Source: Epiperipatus broadwayi | Taxonomy: Eukaryota; Onychophora; Udeonychophora; Euonychophora; Peripatidae | Direction: 5' to 3' | Assembly: GCA_028023455.1 (NCBI GenBank) | Contig: JAQFVV010000021.1 | Location: 2,403,851-2,467,850 of the forward strand | DNA length: 64,000 nt | Position numbers and translations under genes: made by a program | In this document: positions 34,490 through 46,335 of the stretch, piece by piece | Layout: each line of letters begins with the position of its first letter | How positions within the stretch are numbered: the stretch's first letter is position 1 | The notes under the pieces: generated by a model | What the model was told of the DNA's origin: nothing | Databases searched by the model: none | The model's input: the letters and a program-made list of their open reading frames with translations, nothing else

Positions 34490-34885
34490 TTCTTTGGTGT
34501 GACAAGTGCAATATGTCAACATGGGTAGGATAACAACCTTGGCACTAACAAGGGCTTTGAATGTTCCATCATCAGATTTTCAATGAAATGGAAGACTGAA
34601 GAGTTGTGAGTTGGGATAGTTTGAAGCCTGTCCATTAAATTATGAAGATTGGCTATCTTAATATAAAGCTGAGCACTGATTATATATATGTGTGAGGATA
34701 GTAATCTAGACCAACTGATGATTGTTGGTTTAGCATGAAATATGTATATTTGTGATTATTTATCTTTTCAACATGTGTGTGATCAGGTGGGTCAGCAATA
34801 TGAGATGGCACTGAGAGTAGTGGGTCATGTAAAAGTCTGAGTTAGAGTAGTGGGTCATGTAAAAGTCTGAGTTCAAATCCCACTT
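34490..34885 (+). mobile_element. Rz1 repeat copy inserted in tandem array
   Basis: Same subfamily as positions 1-210, running from a TCAACATGGGTAGGATAACA block to GAGTTCAAATCCC (box-B-like, about 34868). A 30-bp stretch (GTGGGTCATGTAAAAGTCTG) is duplicated near its end. Sequence on both sides belongs to the ~190-bp array. Confidence 0.8.
34700..34760 (+). ncRNA. hammerhead ribozyme-like motif (Rz1)
   Basis: CTGATGA (34715-34721) and GAAA (34737-34740) intact. Stem III is ATAT/GTAT, and A is the predicted cleavage nucleotide. Inner stem I has one mismatch (ACCAA/TTTGT); the outer 7-bp stem AGTAATC/GATTATT is kept. Confidence 0.65.
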
Positions 34886-35334
34886 ATATTATACATATAA
34901 ATGCAGGTTTAAGCCTGTGCAATGTATTATTTTATCATATTGTAAAAAAGAATATAATGTCTAAAACAACTGCAAAGAAAAAAAACATACAGTTTTAATA
35001 TGGAATGAGAATAATGGTATTTTTTCACAAAGGTGAATGCAAAATAAGAGTTTTATACTTCAAAATGAAAATAGAAAATGTTGAAAGACATTTTAAATCA
35101 TGCACATAATATATAAGTAATGAACCATAATACTTGGAAAAAATTTATAATCATTCTTTCCAGAACAAGTATGCCCATTACTGAGATAGAGCAATGTAAT
35201 GGTCTAATAGTATTATTATTCTAAGTAAATATTGGCATTAAAAGCTTATGCACACCTGTCACAACAAGGAACACAGTTAATACAGTTTTCAGGTCTGCTG
35301 TGATTGATTGAATGCTAGTAGTGGCTCCGGCCAT
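34886..35334. other. array remnant and AT-rich DNA
   Basis: 34915-35020 resembles the ~190-bp unit (AAAACAACTGCAAAGAAA). 35255-35300 matches, in reverse, the GAAAACTGTATTAACTGTGT block of 34470. Nothing else recognised. Confidence 0.5.
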
Positions 35335-35905
35335 ACCAAAGATTGATTATGATGAGTTAGAAAAAATTAACAGTTACAAATACCTTGGTCAGATTATTAA
35401 TACAGATGGAAACACAATGGATGAAATTAATCATAGAATTAAACTTGGTTAGAGTGCTTTTGGTATAAATAACTTTATACTAAAAGGAAATATGCCTATG
35501 TTTTTGAAAAGGAAGGTTTTTAATAAATGTGTTTGGACACTTAATTGAAGAGCAATACAGAGACTTCAGACCACTCAAAGAAGTATGAAGAGATGCATGT
35601 TGGGAGTAACAAGGAGAGATCAAAAATGTAATATATGGGTAAGAGAACAAAGAGGTGTTACTGACCTCATTGAAAAAATTAAAAGACTGAAGTGGAATTG
35701 GGCTTGACATTTTACTAGAATAGATGATAATAGATGGACAATTGAAATCTTGAGAAATTGTAAAAGACCCAGAAAGAGATCACGTGAAATGGATGGATGA
35801 AATAAGAAAGTGTCCAGGGGTAATGTGGATAAGAGAAGCTAAAGATCAGAGAAGATGAATTGAACTTGGAGAGACCTTCATTCTGCAGCAGATTAATAAT
35901 AGCTG
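35335..35905 (+). pseudogene. RTE-like LINE, post-RT to 3' end
   Basis: The longest RTE piece of this region. It encodes IDYDELEKINSYKYLGQIIN, MDEINHRIKLG, MFLKRKVFNKC, QRLQTTQRSMKRCMLGVTRR, IWVREQRGVTDLIEKIKRLK and DDNRWTIEIL, with several stops and frameshifts. This is the order found downstream of the RT palm in RTE/BovB-type ORF2. It ends with a GATGATGCTAATGAT tail. 5'-truncated just after the RT active site. Confidence 0.88.
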
Positions 35906-37139
35906 ATGATGCTAATGATCATTTTATGAAAGAAATGTATGGACATTTAAAAAAAATGAAGTAAAGAAAAAAATGAAAAGCTTTAAAAATGTGAACTTAT
36001 AGGAGAATAGGAAAGTTAAAAAAGTGTTAAAAAGGGAAAATAAAAATGATTATAATTTTTTTTTTCAAATAAGAGTTTGAGATATAATTGCTTAGAAAAT
36101 ATGATCAGGATTGACATGTCAGCCTGTCTTTTGGCACCTAACTGATGATAGTAAAAATAAATATAAATAAGATATGGTATCATCTCTTAAAAACATTCTT
36201 CATAAACAATGAAAGAGAAGACCATTTCTCAAAAAGGCTTTCAAATGGCTGGATATTTGGGATTTGAACAATTTTTTCTTGTTTTATTCTTGAACTAAGA
36301 ATACTTAGATGTCCATTTTCTGATCAATATTTAATGGCTGAATGATTTGAAAGAAAAATTCTAAGCTGATTCAAACTACATTCAAACCTAGTTTATAGGC
36401 ATGACAAGAGAATGCGTAATATTGCATCATGATGTCTTTAGTAATGTAGCATTATAAAACTATTCTTTTTATATAAAGGTTTTAGAAAATTCAATAAACT
36501 GTTTATTTTATTGTCTGCATAATGTGTTCTTTAATGCTATTGTAAATGTTGTGGAAAAATAAAATATTTCACAAATTATTGTTGATCATATTATTTATTA
36601 ACAAAAGACATTTTCGATTGTGCATATTTGTTTTCTAGAATAATGCTTATAATTCAAAGATAAAAATTTAAAATCTCTTCATCACCCTTTTACAGAGACA
36701 GGAATTTATACAGATGACCCCTATTCAGTGATAAAGCATTTAACAAATATTTATCTTTTAAATTCTCACTGCCTAGTAGTTATTACATCCACTTGTTATG
36801 CCCAAAATTTGAACTTTAAATTCAAGCTTTTTTTAAAAAAAAAGCCAATTTATAATCAAACCATCTTCCAATTATCTAGCTACTTTTAGTTAGAAGGCAA
36901 AGCATAAAAAATATTAATCTCTCACCAATCAGGAATATGCTGTTTGATGATTACTACTTTCATTTTTTGTGGAGAAAACTTTTTTGTGTGGTGAACTATT
37001 TAAAAGTTGTTTTAACTTAATCATGTTTTTTTCTCCTTTTTTGTAAAGACATAATTAAATATACATATAATAAACTTCTCCATACTACCCTATTCTTTCA
37101 AATTAATATAAATAAAGATATAATAAATGACAAATGCCC
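35906..37139. other. AT-rich, nothing recognised
   Basis: No supported feature. Confidence 0.5.
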
Positions 37140-37205
37140 CCCAAGATGCATTTCATGCTGAACCAGCACTCATCATTTGGCCCAGGTCACTATCTCTCAT
37201 ATATA
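37140..37205 (-). mobile_element. short Rz1 fragment with ribozyme region
   Basis: Only the core survives: ATGATGA (C3 changed), stem II GTGCT/AGCAT with loop GGTTC, and GAAA. Confidence 0.6.
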
Positions 37206-38052
37206 TCTTTATTATATGCAACATATTTATCTAGAGTAAATTGTTACATTTTCATTTACCATTGTCAAACTCCCTCCACTCACAACTTCGATGCCATCCA
37301 TTTCTGATAAATACACTAATGATTATCATTTTTGAAACTAGAGAAATTGACAATAAGGCTGTGTACTAAAAAAAATCAAAAACTTTTTCACCTCCTGAAT
37401 AGTTTTAGTTTTACCTGGAATTAAACACATTATAGATAGGGGAAAATATTATTTAAAGATTTTTATTAAATATTATTTTAAAACTTTAAATCGCTATTAT
37501 TAGGTGCTGAAACATCTGTGATTATGCAGAAAAAAATAAAACTCTGATTGTGATCTGTTTTGTAATTATTATAAATCTTTACACCCTCACCTCTCAGTGA
37601 GAGTTTTAAAAGCTTAAATGAATCACTTAAGATTATAGCATATTTATACATACACCAACTTTTATTGACCCTGTTTACATCAGGACTTGAATCTATTGTG
37701 GGCCTGATGTTATAATTGACAATTATCCAAATTTTAATTAATCTACCACAGGACAAAGACATAGTTTCATTTTTAACTAATTGCAATTAAAAATATATTA
37801 ATTATAAATAAATGTAAATCATTTTATTAAACACTGGAAAATATGTAATTACTGGTGTGTGAGTGGTTAGAGATTTATTTACAGTGCTTATAAGAAATAG
37901 CACATGATCAGAAATTAATTTCCTTCTGCATAATTAAAACTTTAAGTAGCAAAAAATATAAATAGTAATATATATATTTGGTGTTTGAAAGTTTGAGAGC
38001 ATGTTAATTTATTAGAAATTATATATTGTACTATATTCTTCATCTGAAATTA
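37206..38052. other. AT-rich, nothing recognised
   Basis: A 102-codon minus-strand open frame (37786-37478) shows no domain I recognise. It could be a decayed LINE piece or chance. Confidence 0.45.
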
Positions 38053-38490
38053 AACATTAAATGTATTTAGAAAAATTTAAACTTTTAAAATACATTTAAT
38101 TGTTACTAATAGCTCACAGATTATATATAACCCAATGTTTTAAGTGGCAGACACACTTTTTCATATTGCTCTTAGGAAAAGTGGAGAAATCAGGGGGATA
38201 CTCATAGATAGGGATATGAAATTTCTCATGACTTGTCTTTGACATAGCGGCATTTTAATTAGAGCATCACTTTAAATTCAATATTAACAAAGTTAAAAAT
38301 TCATATTTGATTTCCATGCTAGTAATACCACTGGTCATACCATTAACATCTGAAGAAGAAAGGAAAAGAGTAACACCGAGAGCATCGAGTTATATATTAA
38401 TCTGGGGACTATGATTAACAAGTAAATGTGTTTGAATAGTTTAAATAAATTTTAAATGTCCTAAAAAATTGGACAGTTAATATTAGATGA
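38053..38490. mobile_element. foldback family G copy
   Basis: Outer arms TTAAATGTATTTAGAAAAATTTAAAC and the complement of GTTTAAATAAATTTTAAATG; inner TCTGAAGAAGAAAGG block. Same family as 16776-17179 and 39050-39450, with more decay between arms. Confidence 0.65.
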
Positions 38491-38674
38491 CAGATACAAG
38501 CAGCAACAAACCCCAGACAATTTGTGACTTTTTTCTATCAATTTCTGTCGCAACTTTTTAGCCAGATTTGTCTCACTTCAATGTTCTTGGTATTCTGCAT
38601 TTTCTATCTTCACAACAATATAACCTTTTAGTATTTCAATGATCTTTTCTCAGTAATTTTTTCTCTACCTGTTT

Positions 38675-38960
38675 TTAAACTATCAAACATCACATGATCA
38701 CCATTCCTTATGCTTACACACATCTGTTTTAACAAAGGCAAAACTCTTCATACAGTAGTGTTGCACTAGATCCTAAGATCTAGGTGCAGTGCTCTCATAT
38801 CCAAGGCTTCTTACTGATGAAAGCCACAGGATAAAAACTAGTCTGGGGATATTGGATGATTAAGCATTAGATAGGGATTTTATGCACAAACCTCTACATC
38901 CATTGATTTTACTATATGGAGAGTTTTGTCTGTGTTTTTAAACTATGTGATCAAGTATTA
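38675..38960. mobile_element. Rz2 foldback copy
   Basis: Termini AGGCAAAACTCTTCATACAG (38733) and ATATGGAGAGTTTTGTCTG (about 38914) form an inverted repeat, and an outer CATCACATGATCACC block is present on the left. The plus strand has CTGATGA (38814-38820) and ACTAGTCTGGGGATATTGG, but GAAA has become AAAA. Shorter than the 54.2 kb copy. Confidence 0.7.
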
Positions 38961-39049
38961 ATTCTATATGGCTTTAATTTTATATTGAAAATATACTATT
39001 ATAGGCTACTCATTATTGTACTAGTAATTATATCTCCTATTCTTTCCAT

Positions 39050-39450
39050 CATTCAATAATAACTGTTAAATGTATTTAGAAAAATTCAAACTTTATTTAA
39101 GCTTTTCAATGCATTCATCTGTTAGTAATATCATATATATTAGTATATAAATAATGTTTCAAGTGATATTATTTTTCTCTCTTCTTCAGACAGTACTAAC
39201 ATGGGGGGAATCAAACCTGGACATTTAGATTCATGAATATTGAATTTAACATTGCAATTTAATCAACTAAGCTACTATAATCCAGTCACTGGTTAGCCAG
39301 TTGCATTTAAGTAAAGAAAAGATTAGTATCACTCAAAAAGTTATATTATATGCTAACATATATGCTATTATTAACAGATGAATGGATTTGGAAAGTTTAA
39401 ATAAAGTTTTAATCTATTTCTAATGATATTTAACAATTGGTATTGCATTA
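39050..39450. mobile_element. foldback family G with tRNA-like head
   Basis: Outer arms pair (TTAGAAAAATTCAAACTTTA with TAAAGTTTGGATTTTTCTAA-like sequence). On the minus strand the inside reads TAGCTTAGTTGATTA (good box A) and, about 35 nt on, CCAGGTTTGATTCCCCC (good box B; complement of about 39203-39219). So the foldback encloses, or formed from, a tRNA-derived SINE. Confidence 0.65.
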
Positions 39451-39524
39451 TGAAAATAGTACAAAATATGATTAGTGCCAAAATATAATCATCACACACT
39501 TTCATGCAAATTATAATCATTCTC

Positions 39525-39895
39525 CTGTACATGAAGGGTCATGATGACTAACATCAACATGTGTAGGATGAAAATCTTGACACTTACATGGGCTTTGAAC
39601 ATTCCATCATCAGATTTTCAATGAAATGGATGGCTGAAGAGATGTGGGTTGGAGTAGTTTGAAGCCTGTTTATTAAAGTATGAAGATTGGCTATATTAAT
39701 ATAAAGCTGACCACTGATTGTATATATGTGTGGAGTTGATAATCTGGACCAACTGATGATTGCGGGTTTAGCACGAATTTCATATTGGTGATTATTTACC
39801 TTTTCAACATGTGTGTGATTAGATGGGTCAGCAATATGAGATGGTATGGAGAGTTGAGGGTCGTGTGAAAGTCTGAGTTCGATCCCTTATATATA
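39525..39895 (+). mobile_element. Rz1 repeat copy
   Basis: Runs from ACATGAAGGGTCATGATGAC to GAGTTCGATCCC (box-B-like). Same subfamily as positions 1-210. It keeps CACGAA at the second ribozyme box, which supports an ancestral C-G closing pair in stem II. Confidence 0.8.
39738..39796 (+). ncRNA. hammerhead-like motif, stem III damaged (Rz1)
   Basis: CTGATGA (39753-39759), stem II TTGC/AGCA followed by C-GAA. Two bases are lost and A15.1 is changed in GAATTTCATATTGG, so cleavage is unlikely. Stem I, inner and outer, is fully kept (ACCAA/TTGGT; GATAATC/GATTATT). Confidence 0.55.
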
Positions 39896-40780
39896 ATTTT
39901 TATTTTATTTTTACACACACCTACATATAATAGATAAATACAGCTTAAAATATAATGTAAACTAATCTGGAGATGTGATAAAATGTAAGCACTATACAGT
40001 GACATCAAATTTTTGATATAAAAAAAACAAACAATGGACATTTCATGCATTGATTATTGGAACAGATAATTTTTCAGGTATTATATATATATATGTGTGT
40101 GTGTGGGTGGGTGTGTAAACATGTAAAAACATTTTTCATTTTCTTCACGTATAAAATATCAACGTCTCTGCAGGTTGAAAAAACACTGCACGTGTTGATT
40201 GTTCTCATTTTCTTAATGATATATCAATTGTTCTTAATTTAAACCCCTTTAGGAACGTTTTGTTTCTACAAGTAGTATATCTTTCCTGTTCAGGTTAAAT
40301 ATGCTTTCGCAGGTGAAAAATCCGAATACAAATTTCAAGCCCTTCCTATTTATGTATATACTTTTATAAATATTTATTATAAACCGTTTAGTTAAAAGTA
40401 AATTATAAATTTTTATTAGAATTGATTATTTTGTACCTAAATTTATATGTATATTGAAAAATCGTTATCAAAATGTTTGTCTTTGAGATGAAATAATTTC
40501 GAAAAAAAAACAAAAACAGTATTATATATATATAATCTTGAACTTGAAGCAAAATATTTTTCGCAAATTGGATTTTAAAGTGATGACTTCAACCCGATCT
40601 CTCCGGGCTCTTAAGAAATCAAAATGGTTTAAAATCCTGTAGCGCCACAAGAGGTTAGTTAATGTTGAAGATTTATTTTTACTTTATTTCTTCTTTTTAT
40701 ATATAAAATTCACAAATTACTGTTTATTAAAAGAAGTACAAAAATTTATATTTTTTTATATAATACTTTACTTACTTTTT
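39896..40780. other. AT-rich, nothing recognised
   Basis: A TG-rich stretch lies near 40095; no frame or repeat family is supported. Confidence 0.5.
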
Positions 40781-40917
40781 ATAACTGAAATACAGGCTTA
40801 TTATATACCTATATCAATATATGTAATATATAGGGTATATGAGCACGGACTTTCACACGACCCACCACTCTATCTCATAACACTGATACACTTGAACACA
40901 TATATGTCGGAAAGATA

Positions 40918-40974
40918 AATAGTCACCAATATACATTATACTAAACCAGCAGTCATCAGTTGGTCCAGATTATC
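40918..40974 (-). ncRNA. hammerhead-like motif, decayed second box (Rz1)
   Basis: CTGATGA (complement of 40953-40959) and both parts of stem I are intact (ACCAA/TTGGT; GATAATC/GACTATT), but the GAAA region reads ATAATG, so catalysis should be lost in this unit of the dimer. Confidence 0.6.
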
Positions 40975-41377
40975 ATCTCTACATATATATTCAATAAGTG
41001 CTCAGATATATATTAAGATAGCCAATCTTCATACTTTAATGGACAGGCTTCAATCCACTCCACACTCCAACTTTTCAACCGTCCATCCAATTGAAAATCT
41101 GATGATGGAACGCTCAAAGGCCACCCTGAGGCCGAGATTCTCGTCACACCCATGTTGACCTAAAGTCAGTCTGACCCCTCATGTACAAGATGTAATCCAT
41201 TTAATACATATACGAGGGATGGTCAGAGATCTCTACTATGTAATAACTGAAATACAGGCTTATTATATACCTGTATCAATATATAAGGTATATGAGCATA
41301 GATTTTCACATGACCCACCATGCTCTACTCTATCTCATAACACTGGTACACTTGAATACATATATGTTGGAAAGATA

Positions 41378-41439
41378 AATAATCACCAATATTCATATTT
41401 CATGCTAAACCCAGCAATCATCAGTTGGTCCAGATTATC
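41378..41439 (-). ncRNA. hammerhead ribozyme-like motif (Rz1 dimer, intact boxes)
   Basis: CTGATGA (complement of 41418-41424), stem II TTGCT/AGCAT with a 6-nt loop, GAAA (complement of 41398-41401), stem III region ATATGAAT (weakened), A before TTGGT. Stem I is 5 bp + bulge TGG + 7 bp (GATAATC/GATTATT). Confidence 0.65.
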
Positions 41440-41668
41440 ATCTCTACACATATATGCAATAAGTGCTCAGATATATATTAAGATAGCCAATCTTCATACT
41501 TTAATGGGCCGGCTTCAATCCCTCCACACTCCAACTCTTCAACCATCCATCCAATTGAAAATCTGATGATGGAACGCTCAAAGGCCACCTTGAGGCTGAG
41601 ATTCTCATCACACCCATATTGACCTAAAGTCAGCCTGACCCCTCATGTACAAGACATAATCCATTTAA

Positions 41669-42308
41669 CTTTTATAAGTCTTTCAATAAACGGTAATATG
41701 TAAATGTGTTAAAATAATATTATAAAGGTCAGTAAAAAATAATAATAATAAACCAGAAGGTAGCAAAAACTTCCTTTTTTAATCTTATCTGTTTACTGTT
41801 GGCAATCAAAACTATAAGAAAAGAAATAAAATTATTGTAGAAACAATATGTTTGAATTGAAGAAAAATTATAAGAAAGGAGTTCATTGAAAATAAAGGAG
41901 AACAGTAATAATAATAATAAAAATAATAGTAAATGTATGTTTATTTGGGGAGGGGGTATATTAAAACAATCAATAAGAGGTTCATAGTAGTTCCAATAAT
42001 TTGTTTTTGAAAGCCTTTTAATCTATCAGAAGTAGTATTGTATTTCCAAAATGATTTTGGCTATTTTTTTTTCAATATGGACTGTAATTTTTTTAGTGGC
42101 TTCAAATTAACATTGACCATATTTGTCAAATAATCTTATTTATGTCATTCGAAATGTTTATAAAGTTACATAAAAGTCAAAAGGTAGATGATATATATCT
42201 AGAAGCGCAAATATATTATATAAACATTGTATATCATCCTACCTAATCATGTAGAACCATATCCAATATGTAATTTTTAGAATTAATTATATCATTATAT
42301 TAATGCAC
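41669..42308. other. AT-rich, nothing recognised
   Basis: No supported feature. Confidence 0.5.
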
Positions 42309-43522
42309 ATTCAATATGCATAGAAAATTATTCAAATATTATTTTTGTAAAAGTATTCATTTTTGCAAATACTTTTATTTGCAAACAATTTTGGAAAAAT
42401 AAAATCTTCAATTAGGTATCCACCCGATCTCCAATTCTCCTAATTCTCATAAAATTTGCGGGTCAAACACCTTTTTATTTAGGAACTTACACTTATGCAA
42501 ATTCGAATCTGACAGGAAAGATAACACTTCTCTCTACATTAATGATTTATTAAAAGCACGTTTCAAATATAAGACAATTATTAACAAAATTAAACAATTC
42601 TACAAGAAAAGCACAGACAATGTTAGAGATCCGAACCTTCTGCACATCATCCCTCCCTTATATTCCTAAAATTTGTAATCGATTAATTAAATCTTTATCT
42701 AACAAATTTAGAATCAGCTTTCACACATCCCCCAGCACTAACCATCTTATAAATAATTCTAAAGATAAAGTGGACCTCGCTCAGACCCCTCAGGTCGTTT
42801 ACAGCATCCCATGCCCTCAGCCTGGATGCCATGCCATTTAGTACTGTGAAACCAAAGCCACTATTAGCAATAGAGCCATCCAACATAGGTACATATATAA
42901 AAGAGCACAGAAGAACAAATGATAATTCTTCAATTTTCTTAGAGCACTCAAAAAGACCGATCAAACATTTGAACTCTCCACTTTAGAATCATTTACCTTG
43001 AGAAAAATGATTGTAAACGGAAAATCAAGGAAGCATATCTTATCACTAGCAACAATAACTCCATTAACAGATGCAAAACTTGCTTTGATATTTCTTAGCA
43101 TTGGACAAATTAAACAATTTACATATAATTTGCATATTGCATTATTTATTGTTGTAGCTATGAATAGGAGGTAACACACCTTGAAAGCGCTCAGCTTTTA
43201 CTTATTTATTTTTTGATTTATAAGAGTACTTGATATAGTTTCTCCTGCCAGCACCTCAACATTTGTAATTTTGTTATAACAATATTATGTCTATAATTGA
43301 CTGATATTTTAATTAGCATTAGTAAATATATTATATAGAACCTCACTAATGTCGATCTATGTAATGTATTTACTAACTTTACTGGAAAATTAGTCAATTA
43401 TAAATATAATATTGTTGTATAAGATTTTAATTTTCTAAAATTGTTTGCAAGTAAAAGTATCAGCAAAAATGAATATTCTTACACAAATAATATTCTTAAC
43501 AAATTTCCTATACATATTGAAA
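42309..43522. repeat. inverted arms enclosing a Penelope remnant
   Basis: The left arm (42309-42408; CAATATGCATAGAAAATTAT ... GCAAACAATTTTGGAAAAAT) is the reverse complement of the right arm (43421-43522) with moderate divergence. A second small palindrome (43262-43437; AACAATATTATGTCTATAAT with its complement) sits just inside the right arm. The Penelope remnant fills the interior. Confidence 0.65.
42425..43195 (+). pseudogene. Penelope-like element remnant, GIY-YIG endonuclease
   Basis: With frameshifts it encodes SLYINDLLKARFKYKTIINK, a SLSNKFRISFHTSPSTNHLI stretch, INNSKD, QVVYSIPCPQPGC, a stop, then YCETKATISNRAIQHRYIYK and a more decayed C-terminus with TDAKLAFIF-like sequence. The order matches the region after the RT and the GIY-YIG domain of EN+ Penelope-like elements, and aligns with the copy at 10745-11350 (STNxLINNxKD, QxVYxxxCP). 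The GIY-YIG Gly is changed (YCET). It ends with the shared CTTGAAAGCGCTCAGC at 43180-43195. Longer upstream than the first copy but more broken. Confidence 0.78.
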
Positions 43523-44059
43523 TTACATCAAAATAATGATAATTAAAGGTTAGCAATGTTAGAGTGCAAAGACATAATTCCATTGTTAGACTGCAATGCA
43601 TGGGCTTATTAAATTTATTAGAATTTAAAAGCTATTTAAAACTGCAAGCTGCATTAATTAATGGTGTAAAAATATTATTACTAACATAATGTTCCATCCT
43701 TTCAAGTACTGAGGATTGAATTAATAGACTCATAGCAATATGGTGAATCATTTTTGTTCAACTAATAAATTGGAATTGATATAAGAAACTATACATTATT
43801 AAAAGCTTGTTCACAATATTTCATTTCAGGATTAGTCTTACAAATTATTATTATCGCTTGTGCATTGGAGTTGAATTAAATGTTTATATGGATATTATTA
43901 TATAGAAATGAAGAGATAAAATCCATTAAATAGAGAAACACTTTAACTTTTGATGTTTCTAAGAAACTATCATTTACTACTAATTAATAATTCTTGAAGC
44001 AAAGCAAAGTTTTTCTCATAATAGCTCGTTTGTGGCGTCTTCTCATTTATATATATATA
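43523..44059. other. AT-rich, nothing recognised
   Basis: No supported feature. Confidence 0.5.
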
Positions 44060-44259
44060 TGAAATGATAATAGATGGACAATTGAAATCTTAAACTGGAT
44101 TCCAAGATATTGTAAAAGATCCAGAAAGAGATCACATGTGAGATGGATGGATGAAATAAGAAAGTGTGCAGGAGTGATGTAAAGAAGAGAAACTAAAGAT
44201 CAGATAAAATGGATTGAATTTGGAGAGACCTTCATCGTGCAGTGGATTGATAATGGTTG

Positions 44260-44296
<37 letters not shown>
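44060..44296 (+). pseudogene. RTE-like LINE, 3' end, followed by TA repeat
   Basis: Encodes DDNRWTIEILNWIPR and RKRSHVRWMDEIRKCAGVM with a stop, then I.FGETFIVQW. The tail runs into (TA)n at 44264-44296. Confidence 0.82.
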
Positions 44297-44301
<5 letters not shown>

Positions 44302-44340
44302 CACTATTTATTAAGGGAGATTTAAAGTTATATTTAGGTT

Positions 44341-45293
<953 letters not shown>

Positions 45294-45294
<1 letters not shown>

Positions 45295-46009
45295 TTTCTG
45301 GTGTGAAAATTTAAGTATTTTATGCCTTGATCTCATTTGACTATAATAAATTTTATTTGAAGTACATAATAGAAGAATTCTTTATGGTTTTATAGATTTG
45401 AAAATAAATACTGTGTTGAAAAAGTCTGAAATCTTATTGTTACACATTACTATAAAAACTAATCACTTATTCACAACTAACTATTTTTTAGGAAATATAT
45501 GATTTTAAATATATTCTTTAGACTTTGATAAGTTTCATTCTATCTATATAATAGTCTATGAACAGGTGCATGATAATAAACATCTTTTTGTTAACAATTC
45601 ACACCATTCTACATATAAACTCATTCTTCCATATATGTTTTTGGAAGCTATGTGTGACATGGTCAAACTAAAACTAAAGTGGTATAATTTAGTGCATTCA
45701 TAGATTAGTGGACTCTAGAATTCAAACTTCACATCCACATCTTTATTTTTTTTTACTTCTAGCATTCAAATTTTAAATGAGTTCTTCAAGCAACAGATTA
45801 TTCAGCTATTAATATACCTCAAATGTTTTTGTATACTGATATAGTGATTAACCCAAGACCATGGACCACTGCTCATTTTTGTTACTTTCATTACTGTATT
45901 GTCATAGGATCTATCAGTTGACAAGCCATTCAGTAACATTACTAAAAATAAAATAGAAACATTTTTCAATTTTTTTTTCAATTTTTATTCACTTTTGCTT
46001 TAAAATTTT
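45294..46009. other. AT-rich, nothing recognised
   Basis: No supported feature. Confidence 0.5.
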
Positions 46010-46215
46010 TATTAACTATTAGTTCAGATGTTTGAGAATTAAACTTTCATAATTTTTGTATCATTTTGTGGACCTTTGAACTGTGTATGAATACAACCAC
46101 ATCATCTGCAAAATAAGGATGATTTAATTAATTCTTTTTGCTTTTCATATGATTCCTCAAAATATTTCCTATAAATGTATTGTAAATATTTTGGAGAAAT
46201 GATCACCCTATTGTA
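46010..46215 (-). pseudogene. RTE-like LINE reverse-transcriptase palm fragment
   Basis: On the minus strand, with two frameshifts: QGDHFS.KIFTIHL (the QG..SP.LF box of the palm), then NHPYFADDVVVFIHSS (FADD catalytic box) and KVHKMIQKL. It is a different copy from the one at 28 kb and carries no 3' part. Confidence 0.7.
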
Positions 46216-46254
46216 TTAACCTTCTTAGTGATACTACATAATCTAATAATACCC

Positions 46255-46335
46255 TGCATGGCCTAGTGTAATGGTCTTAGAGTATTCAGACTCTGGAAGA
46301 TATGGCCCTTGGTCATTTCCAGTTTTGATATATCT
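46255..46335 (+). repeat. possible tRNA-like SINE head
   Basis: ATGGCCTAGTGTAATGG fits box A; GGTCATTTCC about 45 nt later is a poor box B. No tail or copies recognised. Confidence 0.3.

Larger units (their letters stand above)
40781..41668 (-). mobile_element. Rz1 head-to-tail dimer, 465-bp unit
   Basis: Two closely similar units in direct order on the minus strand. Their ribozyme boxes lie exactly 465 bp apart (TCATCAG at 41418 and 40953). The linker ACAGGTATATAATAAGCCTG occurs between the units and again, as ATAGGTATATAATAAGCCTG, at the outer end. The tandem repeat therefore spans 1.9 units beginning and ending inside the linker region. ACTTTTTATA on the left and ACTTTTATA on the right may be a target duplication. 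Retrozymes have this organisation. Confidence 0.85.

Noticed and set aside
37478-37786. 102-codon minus-strand frame as a possible gene
   Set aside because: No recognisable domain, signal or neighbouring exon; consistent with chance or unrecognisable LINE debris.
42695-43179. Two minus-strand frames
   Set aside because: Antisense shadows of the Penelope-like remnant.
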